Assembly (NCBI RefSeq): GCF_036946495.1
Contig: NZ_JAQIIX010000001.1
Coordinates: 992,001-1,056,000 of the forward strand
Source: Mycolicibacterium neoaurum
Lineage (GTDB): Bacteria; Actinomycetota; Actinomycetes; Mycobacteriales; Mycobacteriaceae
Direction: 5' to 3'
Length of the DNA stretch: 64,000 nt
This document shows positions 33,394-41,994 of this stretch, one piece after another; within the stretch, counting starts at the first letter, position 1, and each line of letters starts with the position of its first letter. The notes beneath the pieces are model-generated. The model saw nothing but the letters and a program-made list of their open reading frames with translations. It had not been told where the DNA came from and made no database searches. A program made the position numbers and the translations under genes.

Positions 33394-34803
33394 ATGACCG
33401 CGTCGACCGTCGCGCTGGACAACCGCTTTGCCAGGGAACTGCCCGAACTGGCCATCAGCTGGCAGGCCGCGACCCCACCGCAGCCCACCCTGGCCGTCCT
33501 CAACGAGCCGCTGGCCGCCGAGCTCGGTCTCGACCCGCAGTGGTTACGGTCCGGTGAGGGCATCGGACTGCTCACCGGGACGCGCTTGCCGTCCGCCGCA
33601 TCGCCCGTGGCCCAGGTTTACGCCGGGCACCAGTTCGGCGGGCTGCAACCGCGCCTCGGTGACGGCCGCGCATTGCTGCTCGGTGAATTCCCCGACGGTC
33701 GCGATCTCCATCTGAAGGGTTCCGGGCCGACTCCGTTGTCCCGCGGCGGGGACGGGCTGGCCGCGCTCGGCCCGATGTTGCGCGAGTACATCGTCAGCGA
33801 GGGTATGCACGCACTCGGGGTCCCCACCACGCGTTCGCTGTCGGTGGTGGCCACCGGTGCGCCGGTCCACCGGGAGACCGTGTTACCCGGCGCGGTATTG
33901 GCTCGCGTTGCCGCCAGCCATCTGCGGGTGGGTAGTTTCGTCTACGCCGCGAGCACCGGGGACGCCGGGTTGTTGCGTCGATTGGCCGATCACGCCATCG
34001 CCAGGCACCATCCGGAATGCGCCGATGCGCCCGATAAGTATCTGGCCCTGTTCGACGCCGTGATCACCGTGCAGGCCGAGCTGGTCGCGCGGTGGATGCT
34101 GGTGGGCTTCATCCACGGGGTGATGAACACCGACAACGTCCTGGTCTCCGGGGAGACCATCGATTACGGGCCGTGCGCCTTCCTGGATACGTTCGACCCG
34201 GCGACGGTATATAGCTCGATCGACAGCTGGGGCCGCTATGCCTATGGCAATCAGCCGGCGATCACCGGCTGGAATCTGGCCCGTTTCGCCGAGACGTTGC
34301 TGCCACTGTTGGCCGAGTCTGCCGGCAACACCGACGCCGCGATCGAGCTCGCCACCGCCACCCTCGGCGAGTTCGCGCCGCGCTACCAGGCCGCATGGCG
34401 ATCCGGCATGCGGGCCAAACTTGGCCTCGGACAAGAATATTCGGATGATGCGTTGATCGACGAGCTGCCAGGGCTGCTGACTGAGCACGCCATCGATCAC
34501 ACGTCCTTCTTCCGCGGCCTCGCCCGCGGCGATGTGCCACTGGGATTCATGGACTGGGTGACGCGCTGGCGGGCGCACGCTCCCGACACCGCCGGCATGA
34601 ACCGCGTCAATCCCGTCTACATACCGCGTAATCACCTGGTCGAGGAGGCGTTGGCGGCGGCCACCGGCGGGGACCTCGGGCCGGTGCACCGGTTGTTGGA
34701 TGCGATAAGTGACCCCTACACGGAACGACCCGGACTGGAGCGCTACGCGGCGCAGGCCGACCAGGAATTCGCGGCCGGGTACCGCACCTTCTGCGGCACC
34801 TGA
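33394..34803 (+). CDS. selO: SelO/YdiU protein AMPylase (pseudokinase fold)
   Basis: 469 residues. Transfers AMP from ATP to Ser/Thr/Tyr of target proteins (SelO family). N-terminal VYAGHQFGGLQPRLGDGRALLLGE is the family signature and HLKGSGPTPLSRGGDGLAALGPMLRE the nucleotide site (catalytic Lys in LKGSG). In FIHGVMNTDNVLVSGETIDYGP, Asp247, Asn248 and Asp257 keep the spacing of the known catalytic D-N...D set. The protein ends in ...FCGT, with Cys467 third from the end, the place taken by selenocysteine in eukaryotic SelO. It starts 10 nt after cobS with a CGGAGGG site, so it may be co-transcribed with cob genes. Known roles in redox stress; target here unknown. Confidence 0.94.
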   Translation: MTASTVALDNRFARELPELAISWQAATPPQPTLAVLNEPLAAELGLDPQWLRSGEGIGLLTGTRLPSAASPVAQVYAGHQFGGLQPRLGDGRALLLGEFPDGRDLHLKGSGPTPLSRGGDGLAALGPMLREYIVSEGMHALGVPTTRSLSVVATGAPVHRETVLPGAVLARVAASHLRVGSFVYAASTGDAGLLRRLADHAIARHHPECADAPDKYLALFDAVITVQAELVARWMLVGFIHGVMNTDNVLVSGETIDYGPCAFLDTFDPATVYSSIDSWGRYAYGNQPAITGWNLARFAETLLPLLAESAGNTDAAIELATATLGEFAPRYQAAWRSGMRAKLGLGQEYSDDALIDELPGLLTEHAIDHTSFFRGLARGDVPLGFMDWVTRWRAHAPDTAGMNRVNPVYIPRNHLVEEALAAATGGDLGPVHRLLDAISDPYTERPGLERYAAQADQEFAAGYRTFCGT

Positions 34804-35167
34804 CCACCCTCGGCACCGTTAGCTGACCGGTCAGCGTGGCCGGCGTACACGGCGACCGGCAGATCCGGACCGTCGCGAAGCGATCGCCGCTGGGTCGGGA
34901 TTTCAGCAACGATTGCGACGTTTGCCAGAAGTGCCCCTGAGCAGCGATATGCGCTTCCAGCCGGTTGCGCACCGGTCGATTGCGGCCACCGTCACACCCC
35001 GCCCACCGGCGCTGTACCCGCCCGAATGTGATTGCAAACGCACATTCAATTTACGGTTCTGATAATTTCTGCGAAGTTGCTGTGCGCCTCAGGTACAGCA
35101 CCTAACGTGCCGTAGCACCGGGACAGGATCCAGCAGGGATCGCGCCGGTCGGGAAAGGAACAACCTC
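34804..35167. other. 364-nt intergenic region without a gene
   Basis: No convincing coding frame. It holds a 14-bp perfect palindrome GCTGACCGGTCAGC (34822-34835) 19 nt after selO, possibly its terminator core or an operator. It also holds an AT-richer stretch (35024-35075) with an inverted repeat GAATGTG-N10-CACATTC and a TGATAAT box that may be the promoter of the secreted-protein gene. The rest shows nothing I can name. Confidence 0.5.
35024..35066 (+). promoter_or_regulatory. candidate operator and -10 box upstream of secreted C39-like gene
   Basis: An inverted repeat GAATGTG-N10-CACATTC (35024-35047) is followed 13 nt later by GATAAT (35061-35066). If used, the promoter would give a ~95-nt leader before the GTG at 35168, which has an AAGGA site. 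The repeat is not a CRP site: the spacing between TGTG and CACA is 10 rather than 8. Confidence 0.3.
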
Positions 35168-36976
35168 GTGGACCCAAGTCGCCGAAGGCGCCGCCGCATA
35201 CCCACCGAACCAGCCACCCGTCGACCCGATTCCCCGGCCGCGCCGATCACCCGCCGGCTCACGGCCTGGGTGGCCACCGGCGCGCTCGCAGTGGGACTGG
35301 GCGCGGCGATGTTCACCGGCGCCGCCGCGGCCGCGGCCGACACGGATTCCGCCGGCTCGGAGTCCAGCTCCAGCAGTGCGGCGAGCACGAGCTCGGGCTC
35401 CTCGGCGACCACCGAGGACAACGGAAGCATCGGCGCCGGTCCGAGCGACCCGACCCCCGCCACCCTCGGTTCCGGCGGCAACGCGACCGATGACACCCGA
35501 TCCGAAGACAACACCTCGGGCACCGGCCGGACCGACACCCGCACCGAAGACCGCGGTTCCGACTCCGCCACCTCGGCGCTGCAGCGGGCGGAACTTCGCG
35601 CCGCCCAGACCGAGCTGCGCGAGACCGCATCGACGGCGGCCGTCGCCGATACCGTCGACGACGCGACCCCGCTGGCCGATCTGTCTGCGCCGCCGGGCAC
35701 CCCCGCCGATTCCGGCACGGATGAGGCCATCATCCCCGAAACCGAGACCACTGCCCCGGAGGGCCAGAACGGCACCCCCGGCACCGAGGAGTCCGCGGCG
35801 ACCCCGCGGGCCGGACCGTCCACCGGCTCGTCGAACACTGCCACCCAGAACGCCCAACCGGCACCGTCGGCCGAACCGGCGATCGAGTCGAACTCGCTGT
35901 GGGACAACATTGTTCGGCATCTGCGGTTCATCTTCAACAATGCCGCCCCGACCTTGGAGAACGGTAAGGTCGTGCAGGTGCCCGGCAGCGGCGTGGAGGG
36001 CACCGTGATCGGGCAGAGCAACAACGGCTTCGACCTCACCTACCGCGTCGCCGAGCAGGCCACCTACGGGACCGTGACCGTTGACCCCGTCACCGGGAAG
36101 TACATCTACACCGCCAAGCCCATCCTGCAGGCACCGGGAACCATCGACTACTTCGTCATCGAGGCCGACAACGGCACCGCGGCGCGGTTGCCCGGCCTCG
36201 CGGGACTTGCCCAGCACGTCCTGCACTCGCTGGCCGTCGCCTTCGGTCTGTCCCGGCCGAGCACCACCCGGATGGAAATCCTGATCGAGTTCGGCGGCAC
36301 CGGACAGTACGGCACCCCACTCGTCGGTCGGGAATACTACGTGCACCAGAACGACGACGATTGCGCCGTCATGGCGGTCGCCTCGGTCTGGGGACAACTC
36401 ACCGGTACCCGGCCGACCGCCACCACCGAGCAGGAGTTCCTGGAATTGGCCAAGCAAACCCCCAGCGTCTCCCACCCCGGCATGATGTGGATCGACGAGG
36501 GCACCAATGGCCTGACCACCGAGGACACCGCCCAGCTGCTGCGGGTCAAGGGTCTGGAGGTCGAGACCTACCGCATGAGCGAGTACACCGAGGGTGACGC
36601 CAACTTCCGCGACGGTCAGGATGCGCTCGGCCAGCTCAAGGAGGCGCTGGTGGAGGGTAAGGGCACCATCGCCATGATCAACGCGAACAGCATGTGGAGC
36701 GCACTCGGCCTCGGTTTCGACAGCACCATGGTCAACGCCAACCACGCGCTCTCGGTCATCGGCATCAACCTCCAGGTACCCAACCCGAACAGGCCCGGCG
36801 ACACCTACGCCGTCGTGTACGTCAACGACAGCGGTTTGCCGGAACCCGTGGGACAGGGCATGGCGGTCCCGCTGGCCACGTTCATGTGGGCATGGGCGGC
36901 GAGTGGCTATGAGCTGATCACGGCCACCAACCCGAATCCGGTTGCCCAGCAGCTGGTCTGGGAGTTGGCCGCCTAG
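35168..36976 (+). CDS. large secreted protein: signal peptide, disordered region, Ig-like domain, C39-like cysteine peptidase domain
   Basis: 602 residues, GTG start with AAGGA upstream. Order: Arg-rich n-region (RRRRRRIP) and a late hydrophobic core (WVATGALAVGLGAAMFTG, ~36-53) cleaved near AAAAA-AD; a ~200-residue Ser/Thr/Gly/Asp-rich low-complexity segment; a bacterial Ig/cadherin-like domain (~265-335: VQVPGSGVEGTVIG ... FDLTYRVAEQATYGTVTVDP); then a C39-like papain-fold domain (~385-590) with Cys399 (DDDCAVMAVASVWG), His526 (NANHALSVIGIN) and Asp554 (VNDSG). This is the order of the C39_2 triad. Predicted exported or surface-held peptidase or peptidase-like protein. I do not recall it in the M. 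tuberculosis locus. No ABC exporter is adjacent, so a bacteriocin-maturation role is unlikely. Confidence 0.82.
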   Translation: MDPSRRRRRRIPTEPATRRPDSPAAPITRRLTAWVATGALAVGLGAAMFTGAAAAAADTDSAGSESSSSSAASTSSGSSATTEDNGSIGAGPSDPTPATLGSGGNATDDTRSEDNTSGTGRTDTRTEDRGSDSATSALQRAELRAAQTELRETASTAAVADTVDDATPLADLSAPPGTPADSGTDEAIIPETETTAPEGQNGTPGTEESAATPRAGPSTGSSNTATQNAQPAPSAEPAIESNSLWDNIVRHLRFIFNNAAPTLENGKVVQVPGSGVEGTVIGQSNNGFDLTYRVAEQATYGTVTVDPVTGKYIYTAKPILQAPGTIDYFVIEADNGTAARLPGLAGLAQHVLHSLAVAFGLSRPSTTRMEILIEFGGTGQYGTPLVGREYYVHQNDDDCAVMAVASVWGQLTGTRPTATTEQEFLELAKQTPSVSHPGMMWIDEGTNGLTTEDTAQLLRVKGLEVETYRMSEYTEGDANFRDGQDALGQLKEALVEGKGTIAMINANSMWSALGLGFDSTMVNANHALSVIGINLQVPNPNRPGDTYAVVYVNDSGLPEPVGQGMAVPLATFMWAWAASGYELITATNPNPVAQQLVWELAA

Positions 36977-36998
36977 CGACCGATCGCCCTGACGAAAG

Positions 36999-37034
36999 GG
37001 GCGGGTGTGCCGGCCACCGCCGGCGCACCCGCCC
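36999..37034. terminator. hairpin between convergent C39-like gene and ilvE
   Basis: A 16-bp stem (GGGCGGGTGTGCCGGC / GCCGGCGCACCCGCCC, one G-T-type mismatch) with a CACC loop lies between stops at 36976 and 37049. No T-run; likely bidirectional. Confidence 0.7.
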
Positions 37035-37048
37035 TATCGCATCTGCGA

Positions 37049-38155
37049 TCAGTTGAGCCGCGACATCCAGCCGTGCGTATCGGCGAAGGTGCCGCGCTGG
37101 ATACCGGTCAACGTGTCACGCAGCGCCATGGTGATCTCACCGGGCTGGCCGTCGGCGATGGTGAACTCACCGTCGCGATGCTTGACATGCGACACCGGGG
37201 TGATGACGGCGGCGGTGCCGCAGGCGAACACCTCGGTGATCTCCCCCGCGGTTGCCTTCTTCTGCCATTCGTCGACATCGATCTTGCGTTCCTCGATGGC
37301 GAACCCGGCGTCGGTCGCCAACTGCAACAACGAATCCCGGGTGATCCCCGGCAGCAGCGAACCGGACAGCTCCGGGGTGACCAGGCGTGCCGACCCGCCG
37401 CTGCCGAACACGAAGAACAGGTTCATCCCGCCCATCTCTTCGACATAGCGACGCTCCAGCGCGTCCAGCCACACCACCTGATCGCAACCGTGCTCGGCGG
37501 CCTGGGCCTGGGCCAACAGCGAGGCGGCGTAATTGCCGCCGAACTTGGCCGCGCCGGTACCGCCGGGCGAGGCACGCACGTACTCGTTGGACAGCCACAC
37601 GCTGACCGGCTTGATCCCACCCTTGAAGTAGGCGCCGGCCGGCGAGCCGATGACCAGGTAGCGGTATTGGTCGGAGGGCCGCACCCCGAGTCCGGGTTCG
37701 GTCGCGATGACGAACGGGCGCAGATACAACGAGGCCTCACCACCGGCGGCGGGCACCCACTTCTCGTCGACGGCGATCAGCTGACGCAGCGATTCCAGGA
37801 ACACCTCGGTGGGCAGCTCCGGGATGGCCAGCCGGTTGGCCGAGGCCTGCAACCGGGCGGCATTGGCCTCGGGCCGGAACGACACGATCGAACCGTCGGC
37901 CCAGCGATAGGCCTTGAGCCCCTCGAAGATCTCCTGCGCGTAGTGCAGCACGATGGCCGACGGATCGAGTTCGATCGGTCCGTAGGGCAGCACCTGCGCG
38001 TCATGCCAGCCGTCGGCGCGGGTGTAGCTCAGCGAGACCATGTGGTCGGTGTGGAAACGGCCGAACCCGGGGTCGGCCAGGATGGCGTCCCTTACCTCGT
38101 CGCTTGCCGGTGAGCTGTTGCGGGCAAGCGAGAATTCGAGGGGGCCGTCAGTCAT
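37049..38155 (-). CDS. ilvE: branched-chain amino acid aminotransferase
   Basis: 368 residues, fold-type IV PLP enzyme; last step of Leu, Ile and Val synthesis. The PLP Schiff-base Lys204 is in GTGAAKFGGNYAAS; HYAQEIFEGLKAYRW and the EEMGGMNLFFVF block are family-typical. ATG 38155. A TACAAT box 6 nt before the ATG suggests a leaderless mRNA even though gcvT lies only 51 nt upstream on the same strand. Confidence 0.96.
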   Translation of the reverse strand: MTDGPLEFSLARNSSPASDEVRDAILADPGFGRFHTDHMVSLSYTRADGWHDAQVLPYGPIELDPSAIVLHYAQEIFEGLKAYRWADGSIVSFRPEANAARLQASANRLAIPELPTEVFLESLRQLIAVDEKWVPAAGGEASLYLRPFVIATEPGLGVRPSDQYRYLVIGSPAGAYFKGGIKPVSVWLSNEYVRASPGGTGAAKFGGNYAASLLAQAQAAEHGCDQVVWLDALERRYVEEMGGMNLFFVFGSGGSARLVTPELSGSLLPGITRDSLLQLATDAGFAIEERKIDVDEWQKKATAGEITEVFACGTAAVITPVSHVKHRDGEFTIADGQPGEITMALRDTLTGIQRGTFADTHGWMSRLN

Positions 38156-38161
38156 GGACCG

Positions 38162-38167
38162 ATTGTA
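38162..38167 (-). promoter_or_regulatory. candidate -10 box (leaderless) of ilvE
   Basis: TACAAT on the minus strand (within TATACAAT), 6 nt before the ATG of ilvE. Confidence 0.5.
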
Positions 38168-38206
38168 TAACCCGTTGGCTAGCGGTTTTGCGTGTGCCAG
38201 CGGGGG

Positions 38207-39304
38207 CTATCTGGTGCGGGCGGAAACGAACGGTGGCTTGACGACCTCACACTCCAGCGCCCGGCCTCGCACGTCGACGGTGACGGTCTGGCCGTCCTCG
38301 ATACCGGCCGCGGTGTCGATGAGCGCCAGCGCGATACCGACCTTCAGCGACGGCGAGAACGTTCCCGATGTCGTCGTGCCCACCACCGTCTCACCGTCGA
38401 GGACGGTCAGATCCGCGCGCAGCACGCCGCGGCCCAACGCCTTCAGCCCGCGCAGCGTGCGGGTGGGCCCGGCCTGCTTCTCGGCCAGCAGCGCGTCGCG
38501 GCCCCAGAACGCGTCCTTCTTCCATCCGACGGCCCAGCCGGTGCGCGCCTGCAGCGGCGATATCTCCAGCGACAGTTCATGCCCGTGTAGCGGGTAGCCC
38601 ATCTCGGTGCGCAGGGTGTCGCGGGCACCGAGGCCGGCCGGTTGCCCGCCGGCGGCCTGTACGGCCGCGGCCAAGGCATCGAAGACGATGCCGGCGCGCT
38701 CCCATTCGGGCAGCAGCTCGAAACCCTGTTCGCCGGTGTAGCCGGTGCGGCACACCCGCACCGGCACACCGTCATACTCGGCGTCGGCGTAACCCATGTA
38801 GTCCATCGAGGTGGGTAGCCCCAGGCCGCCGACGATCTCGGCCGATTTCGGTCCCTGTACCGCCAGGACCGCATACGAGCGGTGCTCGTCGGTGATGGTC
38901 AGTCCGGCAGGCGCGTGCCGCTGCAGCTCGGCGACCACGGCGGCGGTGTTGGCGGCGTTGGGCACCAGGAAGATCTCGTCGTCGGCGACGTAGTAGGCGA
39001 TCAGATCGTCGATCACTCCCCCGGACTCATTGCAGCACAGCGTGTATTGCGCCTTGCCCGGACCGATCCGCGCCAGGTCGTTGGTGAACGCGCTGTTGAC
39101 ATAGGCCGCCGCGCCGGGACCCTTCACCAGGGCCTTGCCGAGGTGGCTGACGTCGAACAGACCGACGGTCTCCCGGGTGGCGGTGTGCTCGGCCACGGTG
39201 CCGGCATAGGCCACCGGCATCAGCCAACCGCCGAACTCGGCGAAGCTGGCGCCCAGGGCGCGGTGTTGTTCTTCCAGCGGGCCGTGCAGCAGGTCATCAC
39301 TCAC
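38207..39304 (-). CDS. gcvT: aminomethyltransferase (glycine cleavage T protein)
   Basis: 365 residues. Transfers the methylene group from aminomethyl-lipoyl-GcvH to tetrahydrofolate and releases ammonia. N-terminal LHGPLEEQHRALGASFAEFGG and the folate-site Asp in AYVNSAFTNDLARIGPGKAQYT are as expected, with ALVKGPGAA and the C-terminal EVGIALALIDTAA-like block. GTG start; a TAGGGT box 6 nt before it. Its partner gcvH is not in the window. GcvH lipoylation depends on the LipB/LipA pair found at 48-50 kb. Confidence 0.94.
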   Translation of the reverse strand: MSDDLLHGPLEEQHRALGASFAEFGGWLMPVAYAGTVAEHTATRETVGLFDVSHLGKALVKGPGAAAYVNSAFTNDLARIGPGKAQYTLCCNESGGVIDDLIAYYVADDEIFLVPNAANTAAVVAELQRHAPAGLTITDEHRSYAVLAVQGPKSAEIVGGLGLPTSMDYMGYADAEYDGVPVRVCRTGYTGEQGFELLPEWERAGIVFDALAAAVQAAGGQPAGLGARDTLRTEMGYPLHGHELSLEISPLQARTGWAVGWKKDAFWGRDALLAEKQAGPTRTLRGLKALGRGVLRADLTVLDGETVVGTTTSGTFSPSLKVGIALALIDTAAGIEDGQTVTVDVRGRALECEVVKPPFVSARTR

Positions 39305-39310
39305 GAACTC

Positions 39311-39316
39311 ACCCTA
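39311..39316 (-). promoter_or_regulatory. candidate -10 box (leaderless) of gcvT
   Basis: TAGGGT on the minus strand, 6 nt before the GTG of gcvT; same hexamer as at pepB. Confidence 0.45.
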
Positions 39317-39347
39317 ATGCGGCACCCGCTGCTGGCACACTTGCCCG

Positions 39348-40430
39348 GTGGTGGATTTCGACGCGCTGGTCGCCGGCGGAATCGCCGATGCGCGCGAGCG
39401 CGCGCCGCTGATCGACTACCTCGACGGCCTCGGCTTCACCGCCGATCAGATGATCGACGCCGAACGGCGGGGACGGCTGTTCGGTCTTGCCGGGGATGCG
39501 CTGCAGCAGTCCGGTCCGCCGGTGCACAGCATGCGGACCGCCGCCGCGGCACTGGGCCTGACGGTCGCCGAGGTCGACCATGCCTGGGCCGCGCTCGGGC
39601 TCACCGTGGCCGGGCCCGACGAGATCGTGCTGAGCCGGCCCGATGTGGACGGTCTGGCGCTGTGGGCGGAGATGCGACGGGCGATGGGCGACGAAGCGGC
39701 CACCGGCCTGCTGCGGGTCATCGGTTCGGTGCTGGCCCGGCTGTCGGAGGCGGTCGCGTCCACCATCCGCCATGCCAACCCCGCCATCCAGATCGAGCAA
39801 TCCCACGACGAACTCGTCACCGCCCGCGCCTACCGCGAGGCCTCGGCGTTCGTGCCACGCCTCGGCGCGTTGATCGATGCCGTGCACCGGCACCACCTGC
39901 AGAACACCCGCCGCTATCTGGAGTTGGTGGCGCACGAGGATTCCGCGACGGTGGTGTGCGGTGTGGGGTTCGCCGACCTGTCCGGGTTCACCGCGCTGAC
40001 CCAGACCCTGGAGACGCTGGAGCTGGCCGCGTTGCTCAACGAATTCAGCGGTGCCGCAGCCGATGTCATCCATGCCGCCGGCGGCCGGCTGGTCAAGTTC
40101 ATCGGCGACGAGGTGATGTGGGTGGCGCCCAGCCCGCCGCAGTTGGCCAAGGTTGCCGTGGATTTGGTCGGCCACCCCAAGGCCGCCGAGGCCGGTCTGC
40201 CCATCCGCGCCGGTCTGGATTTCGGCACCGTGCTGGCCACCGGCGGCGACTACTTCGGCAGTCCGGTGAACCGGGCGGCCCGGCTGGTGGCCGCCGCCGA
40301 ACCCGGGCAGATCCTGATATCGGCGACGCTGCACCAGCTGTTGCCCGGTGTCGCGGTGAGCACACCGGCCGCACTGACGTTGAAGGGCTTCGCCGAGCCG
40401 GTCACCGCGTACACGCTGATTCCTGATTAG
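39348..40430 (+). CDS. class III adenylate cyclase (Rv2212-like)
   Basis: 360 residues, cytosolic. An N-terminal helical regulatory region (~1-190) ending in a long helix (YREASAFVPRLGALIDAVHR) precedes the cyclase homology domain: metal Asp in GFADLSGFTALT, RLVKFIGDEVMWV (substrate Lys and second Asp) and GSPVNRAARLVAAAEPGQ (transition-state Asn/Arg). This is a complete class III set. The M. tuberculosis homologue is pH- and fatty-acid-sensitive. GTG 39348 is followed at once by a second GTG codon; either may be used. Confidence 0.92.
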   Translation: MVDFDALVAGGIADARERAPLIDYLDGLGFTADQMIDAERRGRLFGLAGDALQQSGPPVHSMRTAAAALGLTVAEVDHAWAALGLTVAGPDEIVLSRPDVDGLALWAEMRRAMGDEAATGLLRVIGSVLARLSEAVASTIRHANPAIQIEQSHDELVTARAYREASAFVPRLGALIDAVHRHHLQNTRRYLELVAHEDSATVVCGVGFADLSGFTALTQTLETLELAALLNEFSGAAADVIHAAGGRLVKFIGDEVMWVAPSPPQLAKVAVDLVGHPKAAEAGLPIRAGLDFGTVLATGGDYFGSPVNRAARLVAAAEPGQILISATLHQLLPGVAVSTPAALTLKGFAEPVTAYTLIPD

Positions 40431-40433
40431 GGT
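40428..40433 (+). promoter_or_regulatory. candidate -10 box (leaderless) of pepB
   Basis: TAGGGT, 7 nt before the GTG of pepB; its TAG is the stop codon of the cyclase gene, so the promoter overlaps the end of that gene. Confidence 0.45.
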
Positions 40434-40440
40434 TGACCGG

Positions 40441-41955
40441 GTGAGCAGCGCACCCGGATACCAGGCCCCCACCGTCACCGTCAGCTCGTCCCTGCCCGGC
40501 AGGGGTGTCTCCGACGCCGTCCTGCTGGTCGGTGTGGTCACCGGAGACGACGGTCCCACGGTGGCCGAGGACCAGACCCACCTCGGTGCGGATGCGGTCG
40601 ACGCCATCGAATCGGCGCTGGCGGCACTCAATGCGACCGGTGGCGAGGGCCAGCTGCACCGGCTCGTGATCGCAGGGCTGCCGGTGGCCAGCGTGCTGAC
40701 CGTCGGCCTCGGCGATGCATCCGAGGAGTGGGCGTCCGACACCATCCGCCGGGCTGCCGGCACGGCCGCCCGCTCGCTGGACAAGGTCGGCACCGTGGTC
40801 GCCGCGCTGGCCGCGTTGGATCTGGGCGCCACGGTCGAGGGTTTGATCCTCGGCGCGTACCGGTTCACCGATTTCCGCAGCTCCAAGACCGCACCCAAGG
40901 ACGCCGGCCTGAAGAAGATCGTCGCGTTGACCGCCGACACGAAAGCCGCCACCAAGGCGGCGGTGCAGCGCGCGGTCGACATCGCCACCTCGGTGGCCAC
41001 CGCCCGAGATTTCGTGAACACTCCGCCCAGCCACCTCTACCCCGACGAATTTGCCAAGCAGGCAAAGGCTTTGGGTGAGGCCGCCGGTTTGTCCGTCGAG
41101 GTGCTCGATGACAAGGCGCTGACCAAGGGCGGTTACGGCGGGATCATCGGCGTCGGAAAGGGCTCCTCGCGACCGCCGCGCCTGGTGCGCCTCGCTCACT
41201 CCGGCGGCGGCCGGCGGGCCAAGAAGGTGGCGCTGGTCGGCAAGGGCATCACCTTCGACACCGGCGGCATCTCGATCAAGCCGGCGGCCAACATGCACCA
41301 CATGACCTCCGATATGGGCGGGGCGGCGGCCGTGGTCGCCACCGTCGTGCTGGCCGCCAAGCAGAAGCTGCCCATCGACGTCATCGCCTACGTCCCGATG
41401 GCCGAGAACATGCCCTCGGCGACCGCGCAGCGCCCCGGCGATGTGCTGACCCAGTACGGGGGGACCACCGTCGAGGTGCTCAACACCGACGCCGAGGGGC
41501 GCCTGGTGCTCGCCGACGCCATCGTGCAGGCCTGCGAGGACGGCCCCGACTATCTGATCGAGACGTCCACCCTGACCGGCGCCCAGACGGTGGCGTTGGG
41601 TGCACGCACCCCGGGCGTGATGGGCAGTGACGACTTCCGCGACCGGGTCGCCGAGCTGTCGCAAGCCGTCGGCGAGAACGGTTGGGCCATGCCGCTGCCC
41701 GAGGAGCTCAAGGATGATCTGAAGTCCCAGGTGGCCGACCTGGCCAATGTCAGCTCATCCCGTTATGCCGGGATGCTGGTGGCCGGGGTGTACCTGCGGG
41801 AGTTCGTCGCCGAGGGTGTCGAGTGGGCACATATCGACATCGCCGCCCCCGCCTACAACACCGGCGGGCCGTGGGGTTACACCCCCAAGGGTGGCACCGG
41901 GGTGCCGACCCGGACCATGTTCGCGGTCCTGGAAGACATCGCCGCCAACGGCTGA
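40441..41955 (+). CDS. pepB: leucyl aminopeptidase (M17)
   Basis: 504 residues. Cytosolic zinc or manganese aminopeptidase. Active-site blocks: VGKGITFDTGGISIKP (metal Lys and Asp), MTSDMGGAAAV and NTDAEGRLVLADA (signature NTDAEGRL with catalytic Arg). The N-terminal macro-like domain (~1-180) is as in the family. GTG 40441 with a -10 box 7 nt before. The IS30 element starts 39 nt after its stop, so the gene is intact. Confidence 0.95.
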   Translation: MSSAPGYQAPTVTVSSSLPGRGVSDAVLLVGVVTGDDGPTVAEDQTHLGADAVDAIESALAALNATGGEGQLHRLVIAGLPVASVLTVGLGDASEEWASDTIRRAAGTAARSLDKVGTVVAALAALDLGATVEGLILGAYRFTDFRSSKTAPKDAGLKKIVALTADTKAATKAAVQRAVDIATSVATARDFVNTPPSHLYPDEFAKQAKALGEAAGLSVEVLDDKALTKGGYGGIIGVGKGSSRPPRLVRLAHSGGGRRAKKVALVGKGITFDTGGISIKPAANMHHMTSDMGGAAAVVATVVLAAKQKLPIDVIAYVPMAENMPSATAQRPGDVLTQYGGTTVEVLNTDAEGRLVLADAIVQACEDGPDYLIETSTLTGAQTVALGARTPGVMGSDDFRDRVAELSQAVGENGWAMPLPEELKDDLKSQVADLANVSSSRYAGMLVAGVYLREFVAEGVEWAHIDIAAPAYNTGGPWGYTPKGGTGVPTRTMFAVLEDIAANG

Positions 41956-41960
41956 CCTCC

Positions 41961-41974
41961 CCGCCGAGTGGCCA
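41961..41974. repeat. left arm of an intergenic hairpin split by the IS element
   Basis: The 14-nt CCGCCGAGTGGCCA is exactly complementary to 43328-43341. Without the IS the arms would flank a 37-nt loop between the convergent pepB and ephD genes, probably as their shared terminator. Confidence 0.7.
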
Positions 41975-41994
41975 GTTATCGCACGCATTTCACG

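Noticed and set aside
35024..35047. CRP/cAMP receptor site before the C39-like gene
   Set aside because: TGTG and CACA are present but separated by 10 instead of 8 nt; kept only as an unspecified inverted repeat.
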